Shown here: piece by piece, positions 1 to 10,256 of the stretch
Position numbering within the stretch: position 1 is the first letter of the stretch
How the letters are laid out: each line of letters opens with the position of its first letter
NCBI GenBank assembly: GCA_021325515.1
Contig: JAJPHC010000002.1
Location: 62,001 to 126,000 of the forward strand
Direction: 5' to 3'
Length of the DNA: 64,000 nt
Source of the DNA: Acidobacteriota bacterium
Lineage (GTDB): Bacteria > Acidobacteriota > Thermoanaerobaculia > Gp7-AA8
Program-made: the position numbers and the translations under genes
The notes under the pieces: generated by a model
Database searches by the model: none
What the model was told of the DNA's origin: nothing
The model's input: the letters and a program-made list of their open reading frames with translations, nothing else

Positions 1-1
1 T

Positions 2-1342
2 CCTGCGACGGCACAGAACACGGATATCGAATCTCTCTCCGGTCTTCAGTTCAACTTCGGGAACCCCGGCGCACGTTCGCTCGGCATGGGGGGCGCGTTC
101 ATCGGTCTGGCCGATGATGCGTCGGCGGCCGAAGCGAATCCCGCGGGCCTGACGATTCTCCGCAAACCGGAGATTTCGATCGAAGGCCGCAATTACCTCG
201 AACAGCAGTTGCTCACGACGAGCGGCACGTTCCCCGACGTACAGCGCACGGCATTCACGCATTACAGCGACCGCGTGCAGTTCGCGTTTGCCAGCGTGGT
301 CATGCCGCTGCCGCACAACTTCACGATCGGCGCTTACTTCCACGAGCCGCTGCGCAATTCGGGGGCGGGTCAGGTCGTCCCAGTGCGCGATCCGTTCACC
401 GGCCAGTTGAAGACGAACGTTCCGAACTTCTATCTGCCGTCGAGTGGTGGTAATCCGATCAGCAAGGCGGAATGCGATTCACTGCGCAACTCGACGAAGA
501 ATCCGTTCGCGTGTCTCGAGTATCGCGTCAACCCGTTCATCACCGCGCTCGACGTGAAGGAACAGACGTATGGTCTGGCGGGCGCGTGGCAGGTCGGCAA
601 GTTCTCGTTCGGCGCGACCGCGCGCTGGCAGAAGTTCGACGAAGGCGCGTTCACGTTCCGTTTCACGCAGGACTTCGATGTCGACAGCGTGTCGGTGCAG
701 GCGACCGCGAAAGCGAACGGCGCCGATGTCGCGATCAAGTCGCAGCATGACCTGACGTTCGGCGCCGGCATGAAGTGGGCGCCCAGCGACAAGTTCAGCC
801 TCGGCGCCGTCTACAAGAAGGGTGCGACGTTCGATACGCCGACCTTCATCGCCAACGGTCAGACCGGCTTCGACTTCGTGAAGCTCGCCGACACGACGTT
901 CCACATTCCCGATGTCGCCGGCATCGGCGTTTCAGTCCGTCCGATTCCTGTGCTGACCATCAATGCGGATGCGGTGCATGTGACGTACTCCAACCTCACC
1001 GACAACTTCGTCTCCACCGCGACGGGCATTCAGGATGCGAGCGGCTATCAGGCGAAGGACGTCACCGAACTGCACCTCGGCGGCGAATACTTCTTCCCGA
1101 CGAAGGTCCCGTTCGCACTGCGCGCCGGTGTCTGGCGCGATCCCGCGCATTCGATCGAATGGCGCGGACCGATCAATCAATTCGAAGGAGTCGCCGCGGC
1201 GCTGCTCTATCCGAAGGGCGAATCGCAGATGCACTATTCGGTCGGCGCCGGCGTGGCGTGGCCCAGGTTCCAGATCGACGCCGCATACGACTCCTCGAAG
1301 CACTACAAGGTCGGGTCGCTCTCGGTGGTCACGAGGTTCTGA
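2..1342 (+). CDS. OmpP1/FadL-type outer membrane protein (5' end outside window)
   Basis: Frame is open from base 2 (PATAQNTDIESLSGLQFNFGNPGARSLGMGGAFIGLADDASAAEANPAGL...), a FadL-like N-terminal motif; beta-rich C-terminus ending in F. Confidence 0.8.
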   Translation, partial: PATAQNTDIESLSGLQFNFGNPGARSLGMGGAFIGLADDASAAEANPAGLTILRKPEISIEGRNYLEQQLLTTSGTFPDVQRTAFTHYSDRVQFAFASVVMPLPHNFTIGAYFHEPLRNSGAGQVVPVRDPFTGQLKTNVPNFYLPSSGGNPISKAECDSLRNSTKNPFACLEYRVNPFITALDVKEQTYGLAGAWQVGKFSFGATARWQKFDEGAFTFRFTQDFDVDSVSVQATAKANGADVAIKSQHDLTFGAGMKWAPSDKFSLGAVYKKGATFDTPTFIANGQTGFDFVKLADTTFHIPDVAGIGVSVRPIPVLTINADAVHVTYSNLTDNFVSTATGIQDASGYQAKDVTELHLGGEYFFPTKVPFALRAGVWRDPAHSIEWRGPINQFEGVAAALLYPKGESQMHYSVGAGVAWPRFQIDAAYDSSKHYKVGSLSVVTRF

Positions 1343-1427
1343 AAACGCGAGGCGCGAGTCGCGAGTCGCGGGGCGCGGAAGAACCCGTCCCATGCGCCCC
1401 GCGCCCAGCGCCTCGCGCCCTGAAAAC
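1343..1427. repeat. Heptad-period inverted repeat without an ORF
   Basis: Left gcgaggc-gcgagtc-gcgagtc-gcggggc-gcgg; right gcgcccc-gcgccca-gcgcctc-gcgccct. The right arm matches the right arm at 3009-3050. Confidence 0.65.
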
Positions 1428-2621
1428 ATGGAATACGACATCTTTTTTTCCATCTGCCAGACGGAGGTACATGGGTACCTCCCGTCTGAGCGGGTGATGC
1501 TCGAGAACTTCTTCGAGCAGGTGGAGCTCGCGGACGAGCTCGGATTTGGCACTGCCTGGGTCGCCGAGTCGCATTTGTCGACCGAAGTGCAGAAGACGAA
1601 TCCGGGAGCGGTGATCCCGCATTTCACGGGCGAGATCGGTCTCAACACCGACATCCTTCAGCTTGCGCATCGCGTGTTCGGGCGGACGAAACGGCTCGGC
1701 GTCGGGTCAGCGATTCTGAATATTCTCTGCAACGGCGGGCCGATCGCGCACGCGGAGCGGATCAAGACCTTTCTCGCGCTGCACGGCCTCGATCCGAAGG
1801 AGTCGCGCACGCTGACGATCGGCTTCGCGTCGGGACGATTTCCGTTCATCAACGTGCCGTACGGGATCGTGCCGCGGAATCCCGTCGAAGCCGCGGCGTG
1901 GCCTATCGTGAAGAACAAGATCTTCGAGGAGGCGACGGAGATCTTCCTCCGCCTGCTGAAAGGGGAGACGCTGAACTCCGGAATGATCGGGACGCGCACG
2001 TTGAAGCGCTCCGATTTCCGCAGCGACGCCGACTGGCAGCGGGTGCAGGATGCAGTTGGTCAATACGTTGACGAAGTGCCTCTCGAGCCGCGCTGGCGCT
2101 TCCCGAACCTGAAGATCGTCCCGCAGGAATCGCGGATGGACCTGCTGCGGCTCTCGATCGGATCCCACGATCCGGCGACGCAGCTCTTCGCCAATACGAT
2201 CATGCCGGTCGGCGTCTTCAATCTGTCGATCACGCCGGGAGACGAGATCGAGAAGACGAATGAGCGGATGCTCACCGCGTATCACGCAGATGGCGGCGGG
2301 TGGCATCGCCGTCTGATGCCGCGCACCGTCCTCGTGTTCATCAACGACGACGCGCAGAAGGCGAAAGAAGAAGCGCACGACGCGCTGTCGAACTATTGGA
2401 AGGCGCTCGAAGGAACGCTGGACCAAGCGAAGGTGCAGCGTGCGACCAACAACGCGCTGGTCGGCGATGCGCCGGCGATCATCGAGCAGATGAAGCAGCG
2501 ATTCCATCCCGAGGACCGGCTGATGTTGTGGTTCGATTTCAACAATCACGACTCGAAGCGGGTGATGAAGAACATGCGCGATTTCATGACCGCCGCCGCT
2601 GCCTTGGGCGCCGGGCGCTAG
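1428..2621 (+). CDS. LLM-class flavin-dependent oxidoreductase (luciferase-like monooxygenase)
   Basis: MEYDIFFSICQTEVHGYLPSERVMLENFFEQVELADELGFGTAWVAESHLS...; bacterial luciferase-like N-terminus. ATG at 1428 preferred over the 1035 ORF start. Confidence 0.8.
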   Translation: MEYDIFFSICQTEVHGYLPSERVMLENFFEQVELADELGFGTAWVAESHLSTEVQKTNPGAVIPHFTGEIGLNTDILQLAHRVFGRTKRLGVGSAILNILCNGGPIAHAERIKTFLALHGLDPKESRTLTIGFASGRFPFINVPYGIVPRNPVEAAAWPIVKNKIFEEATEIFLRLLKGETLNSGMIGTRTLKRSDFRSDADWQRVQDAVGQYVDEVPLEPRWRFPNLKIVPQESRMDLLRLSIGSHDPATQLFANTIMPVGVFNLSITPGDEIEKTNERMLTAYHADGGGWHRRLMPRTVLVFINDDAQKAKEEAHDALSNYWKALEGTLDQAKVQRATNNALVGDAPAIIEQMKQRFHPEDRLMLWFDFNNHDSKRVMKNMRDFMTAAAALGAGR

Positions 2622-3027
2622 GCGCTGGGCGCATGGGACATGACGCGCGCAGAACGATTCGAGGACCTCATCGCCTGGCAACTGGCGCGCGAACTGACAA
2701 GGGATGTCTATGACGTTACCCGGTCACGTGAATTCGGTCGGGATTGGGCCCTCGCCTCGCAGATGCAGCGAGCAGCAGTATCGATCATGGCAAACCTTGC
2801 CGAAGGTTTCGATCGAGAAGGCTCTACCGAGTTCCACCGGTTTGTGACCATTGCGCGGGCGTCCTGCTCTGAACTGAAATCTCACATGTATGTCGCGCTC
2901 GATGCAGGTCATATTTCGCAGAGCGATTTCGAGCGAATGCGAATCGCAGTCGATGAAGTCGGCCGGAAGCTAGGGGCACTTCGTCGAAGTTTGAAGAAGG
3001 ACTAACAGTCCCATGCGCCCAGCGCCC
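2621..3027. mobile_element. Putative IR-flanked cassette A carrying a four-helix-bundle ORF
   Basis: Perfect 19-bp inverted repeat ggcgctgggcgcatgggac (2621-2639) / gtcccatgcgcccagcgcc (3009-3027), extended by heptad repeats (tgggcgc/gcgccca) on both sides, tightly enclosing ORF 2640-3005. Confidence 0.6.
2640..3005 (+). CDS. Four-helix-bundle protein (23S rRNA intervening-sequence/S23 family)
   Basis: FEDLIAWQLARELTRDVYDVTR...QMQRAAVSIMANLAEGFDREG...FVTIARASCSELKSHMYVALDAG; canonical IVP family motifs, 121 aa. Confidence 0.85.
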   Translation: MTRAERFEDLIAWQLARELTRDVYDVTRSREFGRDWALASQMQRAAVSIMANLAEGFDREGSTEFHRFVTIARASCSELKSHMYVALDAGHISQSDFERMRIAVDEVGRKLGALRRSLKKD

Positions 3028-3102
3028 AGCGCCCAGCGCCCAGCGCCTCGTGCCACTGGCGCCGCCATCGCACTCCACGCGTAACGTTAGAATTGAGAAA
3101 GA

Positions 3103-4164
3103 ATGTTCGACGAGTCCGCTGCTCCTAACTTCGCGCGCCCGATGCCCAACTGGCAGCCGCTCGTCGAATACCGGCGCAACGGCGTCGCGGAGAACACGGT
3201 GCATGGCGCGGTCTCCTGGGTGTCGGGCCGCAACGTCATCTACTCCTTCGGCGGCAACGTCGAGGTCTACGGACGCTCGATGGTCAAGCCGATCATGATG
3301 AAGGTCTTCGCGCGCGATTTCGCGCGTGAGCTCACCGGCGAGCAGCAGGCGATCTCCGTCGCATCGCACAACGGCGATACGGAGCATGTGCGCGTCGCCC
3401 GCTCGATTCTGCGCGAATCCGAATGGGGTCTGATGCAGGCGCCCCACGACGTCCCGCTCGTGCAGTTCGGCCGTCAGGTGCGCAGACCTCGCCGCTGGTA
3501 TCACTGCTGTTCCGGCGAGCACGCTGCGATCCTGCGTGGCTGCCGCGTGCGCGGCTGGTCGCGCGTCGGCTACGTCTGGCCCCACCATCCATTCTTTCGG
3601 GAATACCTCGGCTACATCCGCGGCGTGCTGGGGCCGGATTGGAAGATGGGAACGATCGCCAAGGATGGCTGCGGCCTGCCGACGGTCTCGATGACCGTCA
3701 CCGATCTCGCGCGCCTGTTTGCCAATCTCGTCACCGAGCGGCAGCAGGATTGGATCTGGGACTCGATGGTCGCGCATCCCGATCTCATCGGCGGTTTCAA
3801 CCGGCTCGACTCGACGATCCTCAAAGCGTGTCACGGCCGCGTCATCGCGAAGGAGGGAGCTGATGGATTGCTCGGCCTCGCGATCGAGCATCCCGAGTTT
3901 CCTGACGGTCTCGGCGTCGTCGTGAAGATCGCGCACGGCTGGAATCCGCAGGCCACCTGGTACATCGCCCGTTACATCCTCGGCGTGCTCGGCTTCGAGT
4001 TCCGCAATCCTTACAAGCTGCGAAGGCAGAAGGCGTTCATCGTCCCCGAGGTGATTCCGCCAGAGTTGCGCGAGCGGATGGCGGCCATCGTGCCGTGGGA
4101 TTCGTGGGATCCCGACATCGATCGCTGGGAGTTCGATCCGGAGGAATTCCTTGCAGCTCGGTAA
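3103..4164 (+). CDS. Asparaginase II family protein
   Basis: VEYRRNGVAENTVHGAVSWV...GRSMVKPIMMKVF...SIASHNGDTEHV-like and CSGEHAA motifs. Confidence 0.75.
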   Translation: MFDESAAPNFARPMPNWQPLVEYRRNGVAENTVHGAVSWVSGRNVIYSFGGNVEVYGRSMVKPIMMKVFARDFARELTGEQQAISVASHNGDTEHVRVARSILRESEWGLMQAPHDVPLVQFGRQVRRPRRWYHCCSGEHAAILRGCRVRGWSRVGYVWPHHPFFREYLGYIRGVLGPDWKMGTIAKDGCGLPTVSMTVTDLARLFANLVTERQQDWIWDSMVAHPDLIGGFNRLDSTILKACHGRVIAKEGADGLLGLAIEHPEFPDGLGVVVKIAHGWNPQATWYIARYILGVLGFEFRNPYKLRRQKAFIVPEVIPPELRERMAAIVPWDSWDPDIDRWEFDPEEFLAAR

Positions 4165-5575
4165 CTTCATCGGCGGTAAGTTTTGTCCACCGCATTCCGG
4201 CGCCTACATCGATGACCTCAATCCGGCGACGGAAGAAGTCATCGTCCGGATCCCCGACAGCGATGGTCAAGATGTTGACGACGCTGTCGCTGCGGCGAAA
4301 GCCGCGTTTCCGGCGTGGTCGCGGACACCGGCCGCGGAGCGGAGCCGGCTGCTGCTCAAGCTTGCCGATCTCATCGAGCAGAATCTCGAGGAGCTCGCGC
4401 AACTGGAGTCTCGCGACAACGGGAAGACGATCTCGCTCGCGCGGCGGCTCGACATTCCGCGCGCCGTCGCGAATTTTCGCTTCTTCGGAACCGCGATCCT
4501 GCATCACGGCAGCGAAGCGCATCCGATGGACGGCGTTGCGCTCAACTACACGCTGCGCCAGCCGCTCGGCGTGGCGGGCCTCATCTCGCCGTGGAATCTG
4601 CCGCTCTACCTCCTCTCGTGGAAGATCGCGCCGGCGGTTGCCAGCGGGAACACCTGTGTCGCGAAGCCGAGCGAGCTCACGCCGTTGACGGCGAACCGTC
4701 TGGCCGAACTGTCGCTCGAAGCGGGGATTCCGGCCGGAGTGATCAACATCGTGCACGGCTACGGCGCGAAGGCCGGCCGCGCGCTCACTGTGCACGACGA
4801 CGTGCCGGTGATCTCTTTCACGGGAGGCACCGTCACGGGCGCCGCGGTGGCGACGAATGCCTCGCCGCGATTCAAGAAGATCTCGCTGGAGCTCGGCGGA
4901 AAAAATCCGAACGTGATCTTCGCCGATGCCGATCTCGACGACGCGGTCGCGACGACGATTCGCTCCAGCTTCTGGAATCAGGGCGAGATCTGTCTCTGCG
5001 GCTCGCGCATCTTCGTCGAGCGCGCCAGATACGACGAGTTCCTCGAGCGCTTCATCGCTGCCACGAAGAAGCTGAAGATCGGCGATCCGCTCGACGAGAC
5101 AAGCGATGTCGGCGCGCTGATCAGCGCCGATCATCTGAGGAAAGTCACCGGCTACATCGAGCTCGCGAAACGGGAAGGCGGGTCTGTCGTCTGCGGCGGG
5201 AATCGCGTCGACCGCCGCGGCTACTTCGTCGAGCCGGCGATCATCACCGGGCTCGGCGTGAATTGCCGCGTGCTGCAGGAAGAGATCTTCGGGCCGGTCG
5301 TGACGGTGACTCCGTTCGACGGCGAGGAAGAGGCGATCGCGTTTGCGAACTCCACGCGCTATGGGCTGGCGGCGACGGTGTGGACGCGCGATCTGCAGCG
5401 CGCCCACCGTGTCGCTGCCGCCATCGACAGCGGCACGGTCTGGATCAACTGCTGGCTGCTGCGCGATCTGCGCGTCCCCTTCGGCGGCATGCGCGAGAGC
5501 GGCGTCGGCCGCGAAGGCGGCTTCGAGTCCCTCGAGTTCTTCACCGAGACGAAAAACATCTGCGTAAAGCTGTAG
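4151..5575 (+). CDS. Aldehyde dehydrogenase, 2-aminomuconic/2-hydroxymuconic semialdehyde dehydrogenase-like
   Basis: IGGKFCPPHSGAYIDDLNPATEEVI...ISPWNLPLYLLSWKIAPAVASGNTCVAKPSE...SFTGGTVTG...LELGGKNPNVIF...NQGEICLCGSRI. Overlaps the asparaginase end by 14 nt. Confidence 0.9.
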   Translation: MQLGNFIGGKFCPPHSGAYIDDLNPATEEVIVRIPDSDGQDVDDAVAAAKAAFPAWSRTPAAERSRLLLKLADLIEQNLEELAQLESRDNGKTISLARRLDIPRAVANFRFFGTAILHHGSEAHPMDGVALNYTLRQPLGVAGLISPWNLPLYLLSWKIAPAVASGNTCVAKPSELTPLTANRLAELSLEAGIPAGVINIVHGYGAKAGRALTVHDDVPVISFTGGTVTGAAVATNASPRFKKISLELGGKNPNVIFADADLDDAVATTIRSSFWNQGEICLCGSRIFVERARYDEFLERFIAATKKLKIGDPLDETSDVGALISADHLRKVTGYIELAKREGGSVVCGGNRVDRRGYFVEPAIITGLGVNCRVLQEEIFGPVVTVTPFDGEEEAIAFANSTRYGLAATVWTRDLQRAHRVAAAIDSGTVWINCWLLRDLRVPFGGMRESGVGREGGFESLEFFTETKNICVKL

Positions 5576-7615
<2,040 letters not shown>

Positions 7616-7630
7616 GGCCCCCAAGGCAAA

Positions 7631-8992
7631 ATGATCCAAAAAGCGTTTATCGTGCCGGGCCAACCCCACCCGCTACTCGCTCCGGACCGCAACGCCGGCT
7701 GGATGCGGCTTCGCCAGGCGTACGAAGCGGTTGGCCGCGAGATCGAGCGCTCCGGCGCGGAGCTGATGCTCGTCTACTCGACGCAGTGGTTCTCGGTCAT
7801 CGGCCACCTGTTTCAGGTCGATCCCAAACCGTCGTGGACGCTCGTCGATCCGAACTGGTACGAGTTCGGCGAGATCCCTTACGAGTTCCGCATCGATCCG
7901 AAGTTCGGCGAGCTGTATGCGCGGCTTTGCAAGGAGCACGGCATGCAGGCTGCGACGGTGAACTATCGCGGGTTTCCAATCGACACCGGCACGGTCGTCG
8001 CGCTGAAACTGCTCAATCCGAACAACGCGATCCCGGCGAGCATCGTCTCCTGCAACATCTACGCGGAGCGTGAAGAGACTCGTGCTCTCGGCTTCGCGGG
8101 GCGCGCGGCGATCGACCGTTACGGGAAGAAGACGATCGTCGTCGTCGTGACGAATCTCTCCAACCGGTACGAAGTCGCGGAGATCGATCCGGCGAACGAC
8201 CGCATCTCGTCGCAGAAAGATGACGAGTGGAACCGCAAGATCCTCGAGATGCTCGGCGAAGGCCGCCTCGAGGATGTCGCGCAGGTCGCGCGCGAGTTCG
8301 GCCGCGAAGCGAATGCCGACATGGGCTTCAAGGCGATCTGGTGGCTCGGTGCCGTGATGGGTGAGCACAATCGCTACGACGGCAAGGTGTGGGAGTACGC
8401 TCCGGTGTGGGGCACGGGCAACGCGATCGCCGAGCTGACGCCGAACGATCGAAAGGAAATCGAGTTCGAAAAGGAATTCGACGAAGGTCCCATCCCGAAC
8501 TTCGAAGACCTCGGCACCGGCCTCGAGACGCACAACGTACTCGCCGAAAGCCCGCGCACCCACACGCAAAGTGAAATGTCCGAGCAGGACGACATCGGCG
8601 GCCCGCCGCCCGAAGCGCACAACGTCGTCATTACGCCGAAGGCAGCGAAGCCGGTCGGTCCTTATCCCCATGCGCGGCGCGTCGGAGACCTGCTGTTTCT
8701 CTCCGGCATCGGTCCGCGCCGCGCGGGAACGAACGAGATCCCCGAAGGGATCGAAGCGCAGACGCGCTCGGTGGTCGACAACCTCCGCGCGATCCTCGAG
8801 GAAGCAGGGAGCTCGCTCGACAAGATCCTCGACGTGACGGTCTACCTCACCGACATGAAGCGCGACTTCAACACATTCAACAAGGTGTATGCCGAGTACT
8901 TCGGCGCGATTCAGCCGACGCGTACGACCGTCGGCGTTGATTCGCTGCCGACTCCGATTTCCGTCGAGATGAAAGTGATCGCCGCGATATGA
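7631..8992 (+). CDS. Fusion protein: LigB-type extradiol dioxygenase (AmnA/AmnB-like) + RidA (2-aminomuconate deaminase-like) domain
   Basis: N-terminus MIQKAFIVPGQPHPLLAPDRNAGWMRLRQAYEAVG...EYAPVWGTGNAIAEL; C-terminus VITPKAAKPVGPYPHARRVGDLLFLSGIGPR...VVDNLRAILEEAGSSLDKILDVTVYLTDMKRDFNTFNKVYAEYFG...PTRTTVGVDSLP is RidA/YjgF. Continuous 453-aa frame. Confidence 0.85.
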   Translation: MIQKAFIVPGQPHPLLAPDRNAGWMRLRQAYEAVGREIERSGAELMLVYSTQWFSVIGHLFQVDPKPSWTLVDPNWYEFGEIPYEFRIDPKFGELYARLCKEHGMQAATVNYRGFPIDTGTVVALKLLNPNNAIPASIVSCNIYAEREETRALGFAGRAAIDRYGKKTIVVVVTNLSNRYEVAEIDPANDRISSQKDDEWNRKILEMLGEGRLEDVAQVAREFGREANADMGFKAIWWLGAVMGEHNRYDGKVWEYAPVWGTGNAIAELTPNDRKEIEFEKEFDEGPIPNFEDLGTGLETHNVLAESPRTHTQSEMSEQDDIGGPPPEAHNVVITPKAAKPVGPYPHARRVGDLLFLSGIGPRRAGTNEIPEGIEAQTRSVVDNLRAILEEAGSSLDKILDVTVYLTDMKRDFNTFNKVYAEYFGAIQPTRTTVGVDSLPTPISVEMKVIAAI

Positions 8993-9570
8993 AGACGCTT
9001 CTCGCAGCCGTGACAGCAGCACTGCTCGCCGCATGCGCGAGCACTCCTTCCGGTTCTCCCGCAGAGCGCATCGCCGCGGCAGAGAAAGAGCTGCTCGCTG
9101 CGAAGCAGGTCACGCTCCGGTTCTCGACGCGGACCACAGGCGCCGTCGAGTCGCATTTCAGCGGTGCGATGAACGTGTTGCAGGGCAACATCGCATCGAT
9201 CGACGCCGACGGCGAGATGGCGAAGAAGAGCGCCACGATCCGCTACAGCGCGAACGGCAAGCCGGCGCACGTGAGCGATGCGCTCGTCATCACGCTCGTA
9301 CGGATGGGGCTTACTCACGATCTCTACGAGCTCTCGAACGGACAACCGCCTTCGTTCATCGAGAGCGGCGCGGAACAAAGCCTGAAGCTGTCGCAAGTGC
9401 AGTGGGACGCGAAGGAGAAGAAGTTCACCTATCACCTCGTCGTCGAAGGTGCAGACGCGGGTGAAGGGGAGCTCTGGGTGGGGCGGCACGACTATCCGGT
9501 GCGGCGCAAGCTGACCGTACACTTTCCCAACGGCGACATGAAAGTCGATGAACGTTACGAATGGCGCTGA
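8989..9570 (+). CDS. Hypothetical secreted lipoprotein
   Basis: MKTLLAAVTAALLAACASTPSG lipobox; overlaps both neighbours. Confidence 0.7.
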   Translation: MKTLLAAVTAALLAACASTPSGSPAERIAAAEKELLAAKQVTLRFSTRTTGAVESHFSGAMNVLQGNIASIDADGEMAKKSATIRYSANGKPAHVSDALVITLVRMGLTHDLYELSNGQPPSFIESGAEQSLKLSQVQWDAKEKKFTYHLVVEGADAGEGELWVGRHDYPVRRKLTVHFPNGDMKVDERYEWR

Positions 9571-10184
9571 TCGACATCTCGCCGGCGATTGATGCCGGCA
9601 TCGGCGTCTGGCCCGGTGATACGCCGTATGTGAAAACCACGAATCTCGAGATCGCGGCCGGCGCGAACATCACGCTGTCGGATATCAGGACGACCGTGCA
9701 CGTCGGCGCTCACACGGATGCGCCGAATCACTACATCGCGCATGGACAGGACGTCGCCTCCCGCAGCCTCGATTACTACCTCGGCCGCTGCAACGTCATT
9801 CACGTTTTCGTCGAGCGGGGCAAGCGCATCATGCCTGCGGATCTTGCCGGAAAGCAGATCACCGCGGCGCGCGTCCTGCTGCAGACGCTGACCTTTCCCG
9901 ATCATCGCAACTGGAACACGGACTTCGCGAGCCTCTCACCGGAGATCGTCGAATTTCTTCACAACCGCAACGTGATCACGATCGGCATCGATACTCCGTC
10001 GGTCGATCCGTTCGATTCGAAGGCGCTGGAGGCGCATCACGCGTTCGCGCAGCACGACATGGCGGTGCTCGAGGGACTCCTGCTCGATGGTGTCGCGGAA
10101 GGGGAGTACGAGTTGATCGCGCTGCCGCTGCGGCTCGTCGGTGCGGATGCGAGTCCGGTGCGCGCCGTGCTGCGCACGCTGTAG
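9561..10184 (+). CDS. Cyclase family protein, kynurenine formamidase (KynB)-like
   Basis: LIDISPAIDAGIGVWPGDTPY...TVHVGAHTDAPNHY...ITIGIDTPSVDPFDSK...HHAFAQHDMAVLEGL; HxGTHxDxP-type motif. Confidence 0.85.
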   Translation: MALIDISPAIDAGIGVWPGDTPYVKTTNLEIAAGANITLSDIRTTVHVGAHTDAPNHYIAHGQDVASRSLDYYLGRCNVIHVFVERGKRIMPADLAGKQITAARVLLQTLTFPDHRNWNTDFASLSPEIVEFLHNRNVITIGIDTPSVDPFDSKALEAHHAFAQHDMAVLEGLLLDGVAEGEYELIALPLRLVGADASPVRAVLRTL

Positions 10185-10187
10185 GTG

Positions 10188-10256
10188 TAGGTCAGGCGCC
10201 CCGCCTGTCCCCTCGGTCCTGTCCATAGGACGGACAGGCGAGGGCGCCTGTCCTAC
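10188..10256. repeat. Palindromic REP-like element between convergent genes
   Basis: gtaggtcaggcgccccgcctgtcc ... ggacaggcgagggcgcctgtcctac, near-perfect inverted repeat. Confidence 0.75.

Noticed and set aside
1035-1427. N-terminal extension of the LLM oxidoreductase ORF
   Set aside because: It runs through the FadL gene in another frame and the repeat; the family N-terminus begins at 1428.
2824-4170. 448-aa minus-strand ORF opposite the four-helix-bundle and asparaginase-like genes
   Set aside because: Shadow ORF that crosses the repeat arm and two genes; no coherent domain.
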